Source of the DNA: an uncultured Christensenellaceae bacterium
GTDB lineage: Bacteria; Bacillota; Clostridia; Christensenellales; CAG-314
Direction of reading: 5' to 3'
Assembly: GCA_910586625.1 (NCBI GenBank)
Contig: CAJUIZ010000001.1
Coordinates: forward strand, 310,001 to 374,000
Length of the DNA stretch: 64,000 bases
The translations under genes were made by a program, and so were the position numbers. This document shows, piece by piece, positions 35,328 to 43,603 of the stretch (its first letter is position 1; each line of letters opens with the position of its first letter). The notes under the pieces were generated by a model. That model worked only from the letters and a program-made list of their open reading frames with translations, did no database searches and was not told the DNA's origin.

Positions 35328-35350
35328 CGCGAGTAACGTCGCGTTTTTTA
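35328..35350 (+). terminator. Hairpin plus T-run in the leader of the alpha-glucan operon
   Basis: CGCGA/TCGCG stem (GCGCGA side at 35328) with a small loop and six Ts, 50 bp before the first gene. Looks like an intrinsic terminator inside the 5' leader, so attenuation is possible. Confidence 0.6.
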
Positions 35351-35401
35351 TCGCTTTCATCTTTCTTTATGGAAAGTGAAAATAAAAATTTGGAGGAAAA
35401 T

Positions 35402-37777
35402 ATGAAAAGAAAGACATTAGCAATCTTGCTGTCCGTACTTCTTGTCGTTTCCGCCGTATTGGTTCTTGCTGCATGCAGTAAGGAATATACCATTACGTTC
35501 AGAGACGCAGGTATTAAAAAGGACGAGCAAACTACGGTAAAAGGAAAGGTCGAATATAAGGGCGACGAAATGAAAGCCGACGACCGTATTTTCGAAGGCT
35601 GGTACGACGCGGCGACAGGCGGCAACAAGATCGATCTTGAAACTGCGGTATTCGACAAGGATACCACGCTTCACGCGCACTGGACGATGATCGGCGAAAG
35701 CAAAGGCTATTGCTTGCCCGGCGTTATTAACGGCGTACAATACATGGGCGAAGAAGAAAAAGACATGTGGGATACCAAGAACGCCGCCGAAGAACCGACG
35801 AGAAAGCTTACTCACGAATCGGCAACGAGCAACGTATACACAATCGAACTTACGCTTAAAGCTGCCGACTCTTTCAAGCTTATAACGGCTTACGGCGAAA
35901 GCAACTCTTGGAATAAGGGTAAGATCCAAGTCGGCGGTAAGGAAACCACAGTCAAGCTTGCCGAGGGCGTAACTCTTCCCGAAGATTTGACAGTTGACGA
36001 TTTGTTCAGTTTGTCCAACAGCGACAACAACATTATGCCGCAAATCGACATGACGGCTACGCTCAAGTTTGTCTACAACGGCAATTCCGATAACTCTACA
36101 ATCGAAATCACCGTCAAGTCCGTAACAGGTTCGGCGCTTGAAGCTCCCAACAAGGTAGGCTTCTTTGTTGCCGGCGCGTTCAATAACTTCTACGATAAGG
36201 GAACGGTTCCCGCAACCGGCGACGCTAACAGTAAGTATGTTATGACTGCCGACGCGACTAACAATCTGTTCACAATCGAAGGCTTGGAAATCAAGCAAGG
36301 ACAGGACTTCAAGGTAAAAATCAACGAAACAGGCTGGCGTAAGCAGTACGGTTATGCCGCGTTTACGTTCTCTCTTGCAGACGACGCTACCGTAACGGGC
36401 GAAGCCGGCGGCAAGACGATGGCAGACGTATTCGTTCAAGGCTCGAACGAAGACTCCAACAAGAACGTAGTTGTTAAATACAACGTAACTGTAGAAATGG
36501 AATTGGATTACAGCGCGGGTATTATCTCCGTAACCGTAACGGCTATCGACTGGACGGAACAAAAACCCGATTCCGAACTCGGCTATTTTGTAGTATGCAC
36601 TCCCAACAATTTCTACAGCGCAGGTACCGTTGACAAGACGGACGCTACCAACGGCAAGTACGTTATGAGCGTTGACGCTGCCAATGATAAATTATTTACA
36701 GCGGAAAATATTCAATTAACAGCTAACCAAACATTCAGAGTAAAACTCAATATTTCAGGTTGGACTTGTCCGCAATATAATTACACTCACGCAGAATTTG
36801 TTCTTGGAACAGGCGTAACTCTTCCCGAAGGTATCGAAAGTGTTGAATCAATGTTCAAAGGCGAAGATAATAGCGACCATAATATTGTAATCAAGGGCGC
36901 AAACCTGAAATTCAATCTGTCATTGGATACTTCTAAAACGGAAAAACAGCTTACCGTTACTGTAACGGAAATCGTTAAAGCCGCCGAAGAAAAACCCGTT
37001 ACCGAAATCGGTTGTTTGATTGTAGGCGACCATAACGGTTGGGCACTTTATAATAGTCCTGCCAACGTATTGGCTTATGATGAAACAAGCGGAACTTATA
37101 AAATAACAGGCGTTCAAATAGGACAAGACAAGAACTTCCAACTTAAAGTTAACGATAACGATAACTGGTCTCGCGGACAATTCGGTCGCGGTTGCGTAAA
37201 AAACGTTACTTTTGCCGCAAGTCTTACGGATCTTCCCGCCGGTATTGACAGAGATAACGCTATTGCAGTAATCGGCGGTGACGCTACGAACAAAAAGGGT
37301 AATATATCACCTAAGAACGCTGTAACTATCAACGTTACTCTCGATTATGAAACAGGCGAAATCGATATTGAAATAACCGCAATTGAAGCGCGTAACGAAG
37401 CTGCTCCGGAAGCCGGATTTAGCATTGCCGGTAGCATTAACGGTTGGGGATCGGAAACTCCCAAAATCGCTATGACAGAGAACGAAGATAAAACGGTTTT
37501 CACGAAAGAAGGTTTAGTTTTGGAAGTTGGCAGCCAGTTCAAAATCAAAAATGGCGAAACCGGCAATTGGACTCCGGAATTCGGCGCTGCCGCAGTTAAG
37601 TCCATAACATTGGCGCAAGGACTGGAACTTCCTGCCGACAAAACCAATGTGAATGAATTATTTAATTTAACGGCAGCCAATATAGAAGCAGAGACGGCTA
37701 TGACAATAACCGTAACGCTTGATTGGACAACAAAAGAAATTTCCATTATTGTAACAGCTTTTCCCGCTGCGGAATAA
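35402..37777 (+). CDS. Surface lipoprotein with tandem alpha-glucan (starch)-binding-like modules
   Basis: 791 aa. Lipobox VLAAC with Cys25. Residues 28-95 look like a Listeria-Bacteroides (Flg_new/InlB B) repeat (EGWYDA...TTLHAHW). Then come about five beta-sandwich modules of 140 aa; four start near residues 252, 393, 535 and 672 with VAGxxNxFY / IVGDHNGW / IAGSINGWG, and each contains a QxFKxKxN...W stretch. This resembles SusE/SusF or pullulanase-associated modules. Aromatic residues in these loops suggest sugar stacking. The start is the ATG at 35402 with GGAGG, not the earlier frame opening. It leads the transporter and amylase genes. Confidence 0.75.
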   Translation: MKRKTLAILLSVLLVVSAVLVLAACSKEYTITFRDAGIKKDEQTTVKGKVEYKGDEMKADDRIFEGWYDAATGGNKIDLETAVFDKDTTLHAHWTMIGESKGYCLPGVINGVQYMGEEEKDMWDTKNAAEEPTRKLTHESATSNVYTIELTLKAADSFKLITAYGESNSWNKGKIQVGGKETTVKLAEGVTLPEDLTVDDLFSLSNSDNNIMPQIDMTATLKFVYNGNSDNSTIEITVKSVTGSALEAPNKVGFFVAGAFNNFYDKGTVPATGDANSKYVMTADATNNLFTIEGLEIKQGQDFKVKINETGWRKQYGYAAFTFSLADDATVTGEAGGKTMADVFVQGSNEDSNKNVVVKYNVTVEMELDYSAGIISVTVTAIDWTEQKPDSELGYFVVCTPNNFYSAGTVDKTDATNGKYVMSVDAANDKLFTAENIQLTANQTFRVKLNISGWTCPQYNYTHAEFVLGTGVTLPEGIESVESMFKGEDNSDHNIVIKGANLKFNLSLDTSKTEKQLTVTVTEIVKAAEEKPVTEIGCLIVGDHNGWALYNSPANVLAYDETSGTYKITGVQIGQDKNFQLKVNDNDNWSRGQFGRGCVKNVTFAASLTDLPAGIDRDNAIAVIGGDATNKKGNISPKNAVTINVTLDYETGEIDIEITAIEARNEAAPEAGFSIAGSINGWGSETPKIAMTENEDKTVFTKEGLVLEVGSQFKIKNGETGNWTPEFGAAAVKSITLAQGLELPADKTNVNELFNLTAANIEAETAMTITVTLDWTTKEISIIVTAFPAAE

Positions 37778-37798
37778 TTGTTGATCGGGTGAATTACA

Positions 37799-39103
37799 AT
37801 GAAAAAAAGTAAAATTATTTTAGCTCTTCTTATTGTTGCGGTTATGGTTGCGTCGCTTTTCGTGCTGATAGCGTGTACCGAAAAACCGCAGCCGGAAGAA
37901 GAATTGGTAATGTGGGCTCCGGCAGGCGCGCAGACGTTCTATCAGACGTGGGCGGACAAATGGGCTGCAGAATACAGCCAGTCCGAAGCTGCGCAAGGCA
38001 AAACCTACAAGGTTATTATGGGTATAATGGGCGAGAAGGACGCCGCTACCAACCTTATTCAAACGGAAGGCGACGGACCCGACCTGTTGTGCTTTGCCAA
38101 CGACCAAATAGACGACCTGTTGGCGGCGAATTTGCTTTCGCCGTTGGGCAACCCCGATAACGAAAACGCTACTCTCGCCAAGGATATTGCCGCTCGCAAT
38201 ACCGAAGGCTCGGTTGCTACGGCAAGGGGAAAAGACGGCAATTTGTACGCGTTTCCTATGCAGGCTGACAACACGTTCTATTTGTTTTACGATTCGTCCG
38301 TTTTAACGGCGGACGACGTAAAAACGTGGGATTCTCTGTTTGACGCGGTAGATAAGTATAACGCCGCAAACAATAAGGAATACAGCGTTCAGATCGACCT
38401 GGGAGACCCTTGGTATCAATCTTCGTTCTTCCTTACCTTTGGCGGACAAGTCAACTCTACGCAGTCTAACTTCGGTTCGGACGAAGTAGGTTTGAAGGCT
38501 CTCAAAGCTGTTCATCAATTCGCTTTACACAGCACGTTGAAGGTTGTTCCTGCTAACGATTTGGGCAAGGAATTCCAGAAGTCGTCGCAAAAGATTGTCG
38601 CCGGCGTAGGCGGTTCGTTCGTTTACAAAGAAGTTATGCAGAACAATCCGGACGTAAAAGTAGCCGTATTGCCGAAGATTGTATACGAAGAACAGGAATA
38701 CACAATGATTCCCTTCTTGGGCTCCAAGCTCATAGGCGTAAACGCAATGGCGGGAGACAGAATTCCTGCGGCGCGCAGTCTTGCAAACTATTTGACGAGC
38801 GAAGAAGTTCAGCTTGATAAAATGGTTAAGTTGGCGGCGGGTCCCAGCAACATTAACGCAGCTAACAGCGATCAAGCCAAACAGTCCGAATTAACGAATG
38901 TGCTGGCGGCTCAGGCGTTGTACAGCGTGGCGCAAAGCAATCTTCCCGGCGGTTATTGGGAAGCGATGAAAACTCCCGTTAACGCAGTCCGCACAGGCGT
39001 AACTTCCGAAAAGTACAAGTACTATCAAAACGGAGTATACAACGACGTTGCGTTAAGGGAACTTCTCACCAATATGATGAGCGCGATTAAATTTGACAAA
39101 TAA
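37799..39103 (+). CDS. ABC transporter solute-binding lipoprotein (MalE/CycB-like)
   Basis: 434 aa, lipobox LIAC, then the family-1 substrate-binding fold: LVMWAPAGAQTFYQTWADKW, GPDLLCFANDQIDDL, YAFPMQADNTFYLFYD and IPAARSLANYL. It most likely binds maltodextrins, as the GH13 gene and permeases follow. It starts 21 bp after the preceding stop with GGGTGA. A hairpin lies between this gene and the permeases. Confidence 0.88.
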   Translation: MKKSKIILALLIVAVMVASLFVLIACTEKPQPEEELVMWAPAGAQTFYQTWADKWAAEYSQSEAAQGKTYKVIMGIMGEKDAATNLIQTEGDGPDLLCFANDQIDDLLAANLLSPLGNPDNENATLAKDIAARNTEGSVATARGKDGNLYAFPMQADNTFYLFYDSSVLTADDVKTWDSLFDAVDKYNAANNKEYSVQIDLGDPWYQSSFFLTFGGQVNSTQSNFGSDEVGLKALKAVHQFALHSTLKVVPANDLGKEFQKSSQKIVAGVGGSFVYKEVMQNNPDVKVAVLPKIVYEEQEYTMIPFLGSKLIGVNAMAGDRIPAARSLANYLTSEEVQLDKMVKLAAGPSNINAANSDQAKQSELTNVLAAQALYSVAQSNLPGGYWEAMKTPVNAVRTGVTSEKYKYYQNGVYNDVALRELLTNMMSAIKFDK

Positions 39104-39141
39104 AAGGTCGATATTTAACGGCAAAATCAGGTAATTAAAGG

Positions 39142-39173
39142 TATCGGGGGCGGGGAGTGTCTCTCCCCCGATA
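39142..39173 (+). repeat. Intercistronic hairpin between solute-binding protein and permeases
   Basis: TATCGGGGG (39142-39150) pairs perfectly with CCCCCGATA (39165-39173), with GGGGAG/CTCCCC competing inside, followed by TTTTATT. It could be a partial terminator or an mRNA stabiliser that keeps the binding protein in excess of the permeases, as in other maltose operons. Confidence 0.75.
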
Positions 39174-39193
39174 TTTTATTAGGAGGCAAATTT

Positions 39194-40660
39194 ATGGCTG
39201 AAGCAATTAGTCAAACGACCAAACAGCCCAATAAATTTATGCGTTGGTTGGCTACGTTAGGCAATTCTTTTGTAAGTTTTTTTAAGAAAATAGGAGCTTT
39301 CTTCGTAGGCATTTGGAATATAATGCGCAACGGCAATTGGAAAACGCGTATGTCGTTTTTGATAATGGGCTTCGGTTGTTTCGCGTACGCTCAACCGTTA
39401 CGCGGCGTGCTGTTTCTTTTGGTGGAAATAGGCTTCGTATTGTTTATGACCTTTTCCGGCGGAGTTTATCTTAGTAAATTCGGAACGTTGGGAACGGAAG
39501 TACAAGGACCTATAATAGACGAAACGGGCGTGCAGGTAGGAATGACGAAGGGCGACAACTCGCTTGCGATACTGCTTTTCGGCGTTTCTACAATACTTAT
39601 AATCTTTATGTTTGCTGCGGTCTATCTGTGGCAGCTGCGCAACGCCTACGACAATCAGCAAAAGGCGGAATTCGGTATGCCGATTAGCGGCGCCAAAACG
39701 GATTTGCGCAATATGTTGGACAAAAACTTCCATACTACGCTGCTTGCGTTGCCCACGCTCGGTATACTGATAGGTACGCTTATACCGCTTGTCTTCATGA
39801 TATTGATAGCGTTTACCAACTACGACCGCGACCATCTTACTCCCGGTAATTTGTTTACCTGGGTAGGGTTCGAAAACTTTGTCAATTTGTTCGCGATGAA
39901 GGGCACCAATTCGATGGGCAAGACGTTTTTCAGCTTGCTCGGTTGGACGCTGTTGTGGGCGGTATTGGCTACCGTAACCACGTACATCGGCGGAATGATA
40001 CTCGCAATACTTATCAACAAAAAGGGCGTGCGCTTCAAAAAGATTTACCGCGGATTTTTTGTTATTACTATTGCTATACCGCAGTTCGTAAGTCTGCTTG
40101 TAGTAAGCAAATTTTTCTCTACGGAAAACGGTTTGGTTAACCAATTGTTAAAGTCTTGGGGGCTAATTACTCAGAACGTAGGTTGGTTTGAAAACGTAAC
40201 GCTGGCGCGAACGATGGTTGTGATTGTCAATATGTGGATAGGTATTCCGTATTCGATGCTTATAACAAGCGGTATACTTATGAATATTCCCGAAGAGCTG
40301 TACGAATCGGCTCGCATAGACGGTGCGGGACCGGTAACAACCTTCTTCAAGATAACGTTACCGTATATGCTGTTCGTAACAGGACCGTATCTGTTAACGC
40401 AGTTTATAGGCAATATCAACAACTTCAACGTTATATTCCTGCTTACAGGCGGCGGACCGACTTCGCCCGACCTTATGGCTCCTGCGGGCAGAACGGACCT
40501 GCTTATAACTTGGCTGTATAATATCACCGTCAACGGAGTATACAAGGATTACAAGACGGGTTCCGCGATAGGTATTTTGGTATTTATCGTATGCGCTGTG
40601 TTCTCGTTAGCGGTTTACCGCAATACGTCGTCCGTTAAAAACGAGGAGGACTTCCAATAA
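39194..40660 (+). CDS. Maltodextrin ABC transporter permease (MalF-like)
   Basis: 488 aa with 7-8 predicted membrane segments and the EAA loop LYESARIDGAGPVTTFFKITLP. The long N-terminal part before the core permease is typical of MalF. It is preceded by AGGAGG. Its TAA shares a base with the ATG of the next gene (TAATG). Confidence 0.9.
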   Translation: MAEAISQTTKQPNKFMRWLATLGNSFVSFFKKIGAFFVGIWNIMRNGNWKTRMSFLIMGFGCFAYAQPLRGVLFLLVEIGFVLFMTFSGGVYLSKFGTLGTEVQGPIIDETGVQVGMTKGDNSLAILLFGVSTILIIFMFAAVYLWQLRNAYDNQQKAEFGMPISGAKTDLRNMLDKNFHTTLLALPTLGILIGTLIPLVFMILIAFTNYDRDHLTPGNLFTWVGFENFVNLFAMKGTNSMGKTFFSLLGWTLLWAVLATVTTYIGGMILAILINKKGVRFKKIYRGFFVITIAIPQFVSLLVVSKFFSTENGLVNQLLKSWGLITQNVGWFENVTLARTMVVIVNMWIGIPYSMLITSGILMNIPEELYESARIDGAGPVTTFFKITLPYMLFVTGPYLLTQFIGNINNFNVIFLLTGGGPTSPDLMAPAGRTDLLITWLYNITVNGVYKDYKTGSAIGILVFIVCAVFSLAVYRNTSSVKNEEDFQ

Positions 40661-41595
40661 TGAGAAACGAACTTGTGTTAACGACAGCAAAACAAAAGAA
40701 ACACCGCAGTATGAAAGCTGCAAAAATCACTTCCCTTACGGTAATTCATGTAATTCTGACCGTAATGGCGCTTGTTTGGATACTGCCGTTTGCGTATGTA
40801 TTTATTCACTCTTTCCGCGGAAACGATATAAATATACCATTCCCCGACCAAGTTTTCCCGACGCAATGGTCGTTGGACGCTTGGTCGAAAATGTTCGGCG
40901 GCAACCCCGAAGCGTATTCCGACATACGGTTTAATTGGATAGATTTCCCGCGGTGGTTCGGCAACACTTTGCTTGTGGCGTGCTGTTCCTGCGTGCTTTC
41001 CACGCTTATGACGCTTGCGACAAGCTACGCGTTTTCGCGTATGCGGTTTAAGCTGCGTCAGCCGTATATGAAGCTGATTCTTATAATAGGTATGTTCCCC
41101 GGCTTTTTGGGAATGATCGCCGTTTACAATATTTTACGCGCATTTAATCTAAACGAAGGCGCGTTGAAGTTGGTAGCGCTGATATTTGTTTACAGCGCAG
41201 GCGCGGGAATGGGATATTATATCTCCAAGGGCTTCTTCGATACCATACCCAAGGGATTGGACGAAGCTGCGAAGTTAGACGGAGCAAGTCAGGCGCAGAT
41301 ATTCTTTAAGATAACCCTTCCGCTAAGCAAGCCTATTATCGTTTACACGGCATTAACGGCGTTTATGAGTCCGTGGATGGACTTTATATTCGTCAAGCTT
41401 ATCTGCGGCGGAGATTACAAATATTGTACGGTATCGCTTGGATTGCAAACGATGTTAGAGCTGGAAAACTACAACACTCACTGGATTTTGTTCTGCGTAG
41501 GCGCGACGATGGTCGCCATACCCATTACGATATTGTTTATGTTCCTGCAAAAGTACTACGTTGCGGGAGTAACGGGAGGTTCGGTAAAAGGATAA
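40660..41595 (+). CDS. Maltodextrin ABC transporter permease (MalG-like)
   Basis: 311 aa, six segments, EAA loop IPKGLDEAAKLDGASQ. Overlaps both neighbours by single-base TAATG junctions, so translation is coupled. Ends in the C-terminal YYVAGVTGGSVKG typical of MalG. Confidence 0.92.
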   Translation: MRNELVLTTAKQKKHRSMKAAKITSLTVIHVILTVMALVWILPFAYVFIHSFRGNDINIPFPDQVFPTQWSLDAWSKMFGGNPEAYSDIRFNWIDFPRWFGNTLLVACCSCVLSTLMTLATSYAFSRMRFKLRQPYMKLILIIGMFPGFLGMIAVYNILRAFNLNEGALKLVALIFVYSAGAGMGYYISKGFFDTIPKGLDEAAKLDGASQAQIFFKITLPLSKPIIVYTALTAFMSPWMDFIFVKLICGGDYKYCTVSLGLQTMLELENYNTHWILFCVGATMVAIPITILFMFLQKYYVAGVTGGSVKG

Positions 41596-43244
41596 TGAAA
41601 AAATTTACTACAATATTATCGCTTGTAATATGCTTGTCTATAATCGCCGTTTTGTGCGCGGCTTGCGTGACCGACGGAGCGAAAGGCACTAAGGCGTGGG
41701 AAAGCAACGAAATCGTCGACGACGGCAACCCCTATTACAAGGATTATTATCACATTTTCGTATACAGCTTTGCCGACGGCAACGGCGACGGAATAGGCGA
41801 TCTCAAAGGAATAGAGCAGAAGCTCGATTATATTGCAAATCTCGGGTTTACGGGTATATGGCTGTCGCCCATAAGCCCTGCGGATACGTATCACAAATAC
41901 GACGTAACCGATTACAAGAATATCGACTCCGAATACGGAACGTTGGAAGATTTCAAGTCGTTGGTGGACAAAGCCCACGAAAAGGGCATATCGGTTATGT
42001 TGGACATCGTAATAAACCACTCGTCCAACAAGCATCCTTGGTTTGTCGAAGCGCAGAATGCTCGCAAAAACGGCAAAACCGACAATAAATACTACGACTA
42101 CTATATGTTTATTTCCGAAGACGGTTCCGTCTACGAAACGTTCGGCAACTATACGCATATGCCTAAGCTTAATCTCGACAGCGCGGCGGTTCGCGGCGAA
42201 ATCGAAGATATATGCAAGTTTTGGCTTCAGGATTACGGCGTAGACGCGTTCAGGCTGGACGCGGCGTATCACTACTATAACGGCAGCGTAAGCGACAATA
42301 TCGCGTTTATGCAATGGCTTATGTCTGCGGCGCGTAAGTATAACAAAGACGTTTATATGGTAGGCGAAGTGATGGAAGGCGACGCTGTGGTTTATTCTCA
42401 TTACGCCGACGACTCCGTTCAAAGCTTCTTTAACTTTGCTCTGTCTAATTCGTACAGTCAACTAAATCCCGCTATCAACGTGGGCACGCCGAACAAGTCG
42501 GCTAAGTTGCAGGAAATTATTACTGCGAAACAAAAAGGCACTGCCAAAGGCATCGACGCTCTGTTTACGAGCAACCACGATACGAGCAGAATATCCAACT
42601 TAGGCTTGAATTATTACAGTACCCGTAAGCAGGAAGTAACGGCGGAATTGTTCGAAAAGCACAAGATGGGTGTAGCCCTGTTGTACACTCAGGCGGGCAA
42701 CGTTTACAATTACTACGGCAACGAAATAGGTATGCGTAACGGACTTCGCAGAGATCCGCGCGAAGATTACATCGACCAAACCTACCGTTTGGCTATGAAT
42801 TGGGGCGACAGGTCGGAAATTACTCACGAAAACGGATTTGCGTATCAAGCTTACGGTATGGATACCTTATTTGGAGCTTATGACGATTATTTGGGCGGAG
42901 TTGCGGAGCAAGTAGACGACCAAAACAGTCTGTACAATTTTTATCGCCGCATAATGCTGCTGCGCCGTCAAAACCCCGAAATTGCTCGCGGTTCTTCCGC
43001 CTTCGTGGCGTACGAAGATACCGACGTTGCGCTTGTGATACGTTCGTACAACGGCACAAACATTCTGCTTGCGTACAATCTTAACAGCACCGAGAGTAAA
43101 AAGGTAGACGTCGCCAAGATAATTGCGGATAACAATCTCCAAGGCACGCTTGCGGGCTTCCTGTCGTCGGATAACGGCAGAGACGTAGCCATGAAGGGCT
43201 CGACGCTTACGTTGCCGCAGTATTCAATAGCGGTAATTCGTTAA
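41595..43244 (+). CDS. GH13-family alpha-amylase/neopullulanase-like lipoprotein
   Basis: 549 aa from the ATG overlapping the malG-like stop (an earlier opening in this frame is just the other gene's shadow). Lipobox LCAAC. Four conserved GH13 regions: DIVINHSS (I), FRLDAAYH with nucleophile Asp near residue 222 (II), GEVMEG with general acid Glu near 258 (III), and TSNHDTSR with Asp near 330 (IV). Probably cleaves starch or maltodextrins outside the cell for import by the adjacent transporter; precise specificity cannot be told. Confidence 0.92.
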   Translation: MKKFTTILSLVICLSIIAVLCAACVTDGAKGTKAWESNEIVDDGNPYYKDYYHIFVYSFADGNGDGIGDLKGIEQKLDYIANLGFTGIWLSPISPADTYHKYDVTDYKNIDSEYGTLEDFKSLVDKAHEKGISVMLDIVINHSSNKHPWFVEAQNARKNGKTDNKYYDYYMFISEDGSVYETFGNYTHMPKLNLDSAAVRGEIEDICKFWLQDYGVDAFRLDAAYHYYNGSVSDNIAFMQWLMSAARKYNKDVYMVGEVMEGDAVVYSHYADDSVQSFFNFALSNSYSQLNPAINVGTPNKSAKLQEIITAKQKGTAKGIDALFTSNHDTSRISNLGLNYYSTRKQEVTAELFEKHKMGVALLYTQAGNVYNYYGNEIGMRNGLRRDPREDYIDQTYRLAMNWGDRSEITHENGFAYQAYGMDTLFGAYDDYLGGVAEQVDDQNSLYNFYRRIMLLRRQNPEIARGSSAFVAYEDTDVALVIRSYNGTNILLAYNLNSTESKKVDVAKIIADNNLQGTLAGFLSSDNGRDVAMKGSTLTLPQYSIAVIR

Positions 43245-43280
43245 CGTATTGATATCGAAAATTTAATAAACAGTTTTTAC

Positions 43281-43321
43281 AAAAAACCGCGTTTAACTTA
43301 CAGTCGAACGCGGTTTTTTTG
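43281..43321 (+). terminator. Terminator of the alpha-glucan operon
   Basis: AAACCGCGTT / AACGCGGTTT stem, 13-nt loop, seven Ts. Confidence 0.9.
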
Positions 43322-43434
43322 TTTTCATACGCTAAATACACTGCGAAGTATTACCCGACAAATCAATGACAAAATTAGCTATTTTTTATCCTATATTTTG
43401 TAAAATAAACGCGTTTTTTTATTGGAGAATAGTC

Positions 43435-43463
43435 TTGACAACGTTTTTTTTGTTGTCTATAAT
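43435..43463 (+). promoter_or_regulatory. Consensus promoter of the sugar ATPase with an embedded operator-like dyad
   Basis: TTGACA (43435-43440), 17-bp spacer, TATAAT (43458-43463). Inside, GACAAC (43437-43442) and GTTGTC (43452-43457) form a perfect dyad straddling the spacer, well placed for a repressor. Confidence 0.8.
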
Positions 43464-43603
43464 AGTATAGGACGTATGCGCAAACGGCGTTTTAGTATAT
43501 TTTGCTATTCGGCGTTTTCGCGCGACAGGCGTTTGGGGCGGCGGAAAAACGAAGTTAAAGCGTTTGTCCGCTGCCCCGCGCAAACGAAAAAAGGAGAAAG
43601 ATT

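Noticed and set aside
35417..36562. 381-codon minus-strand frame inside the lipoprotein gene
   Set aside because: Shadow; the plus-strand protein has a signal peptide and repeats.
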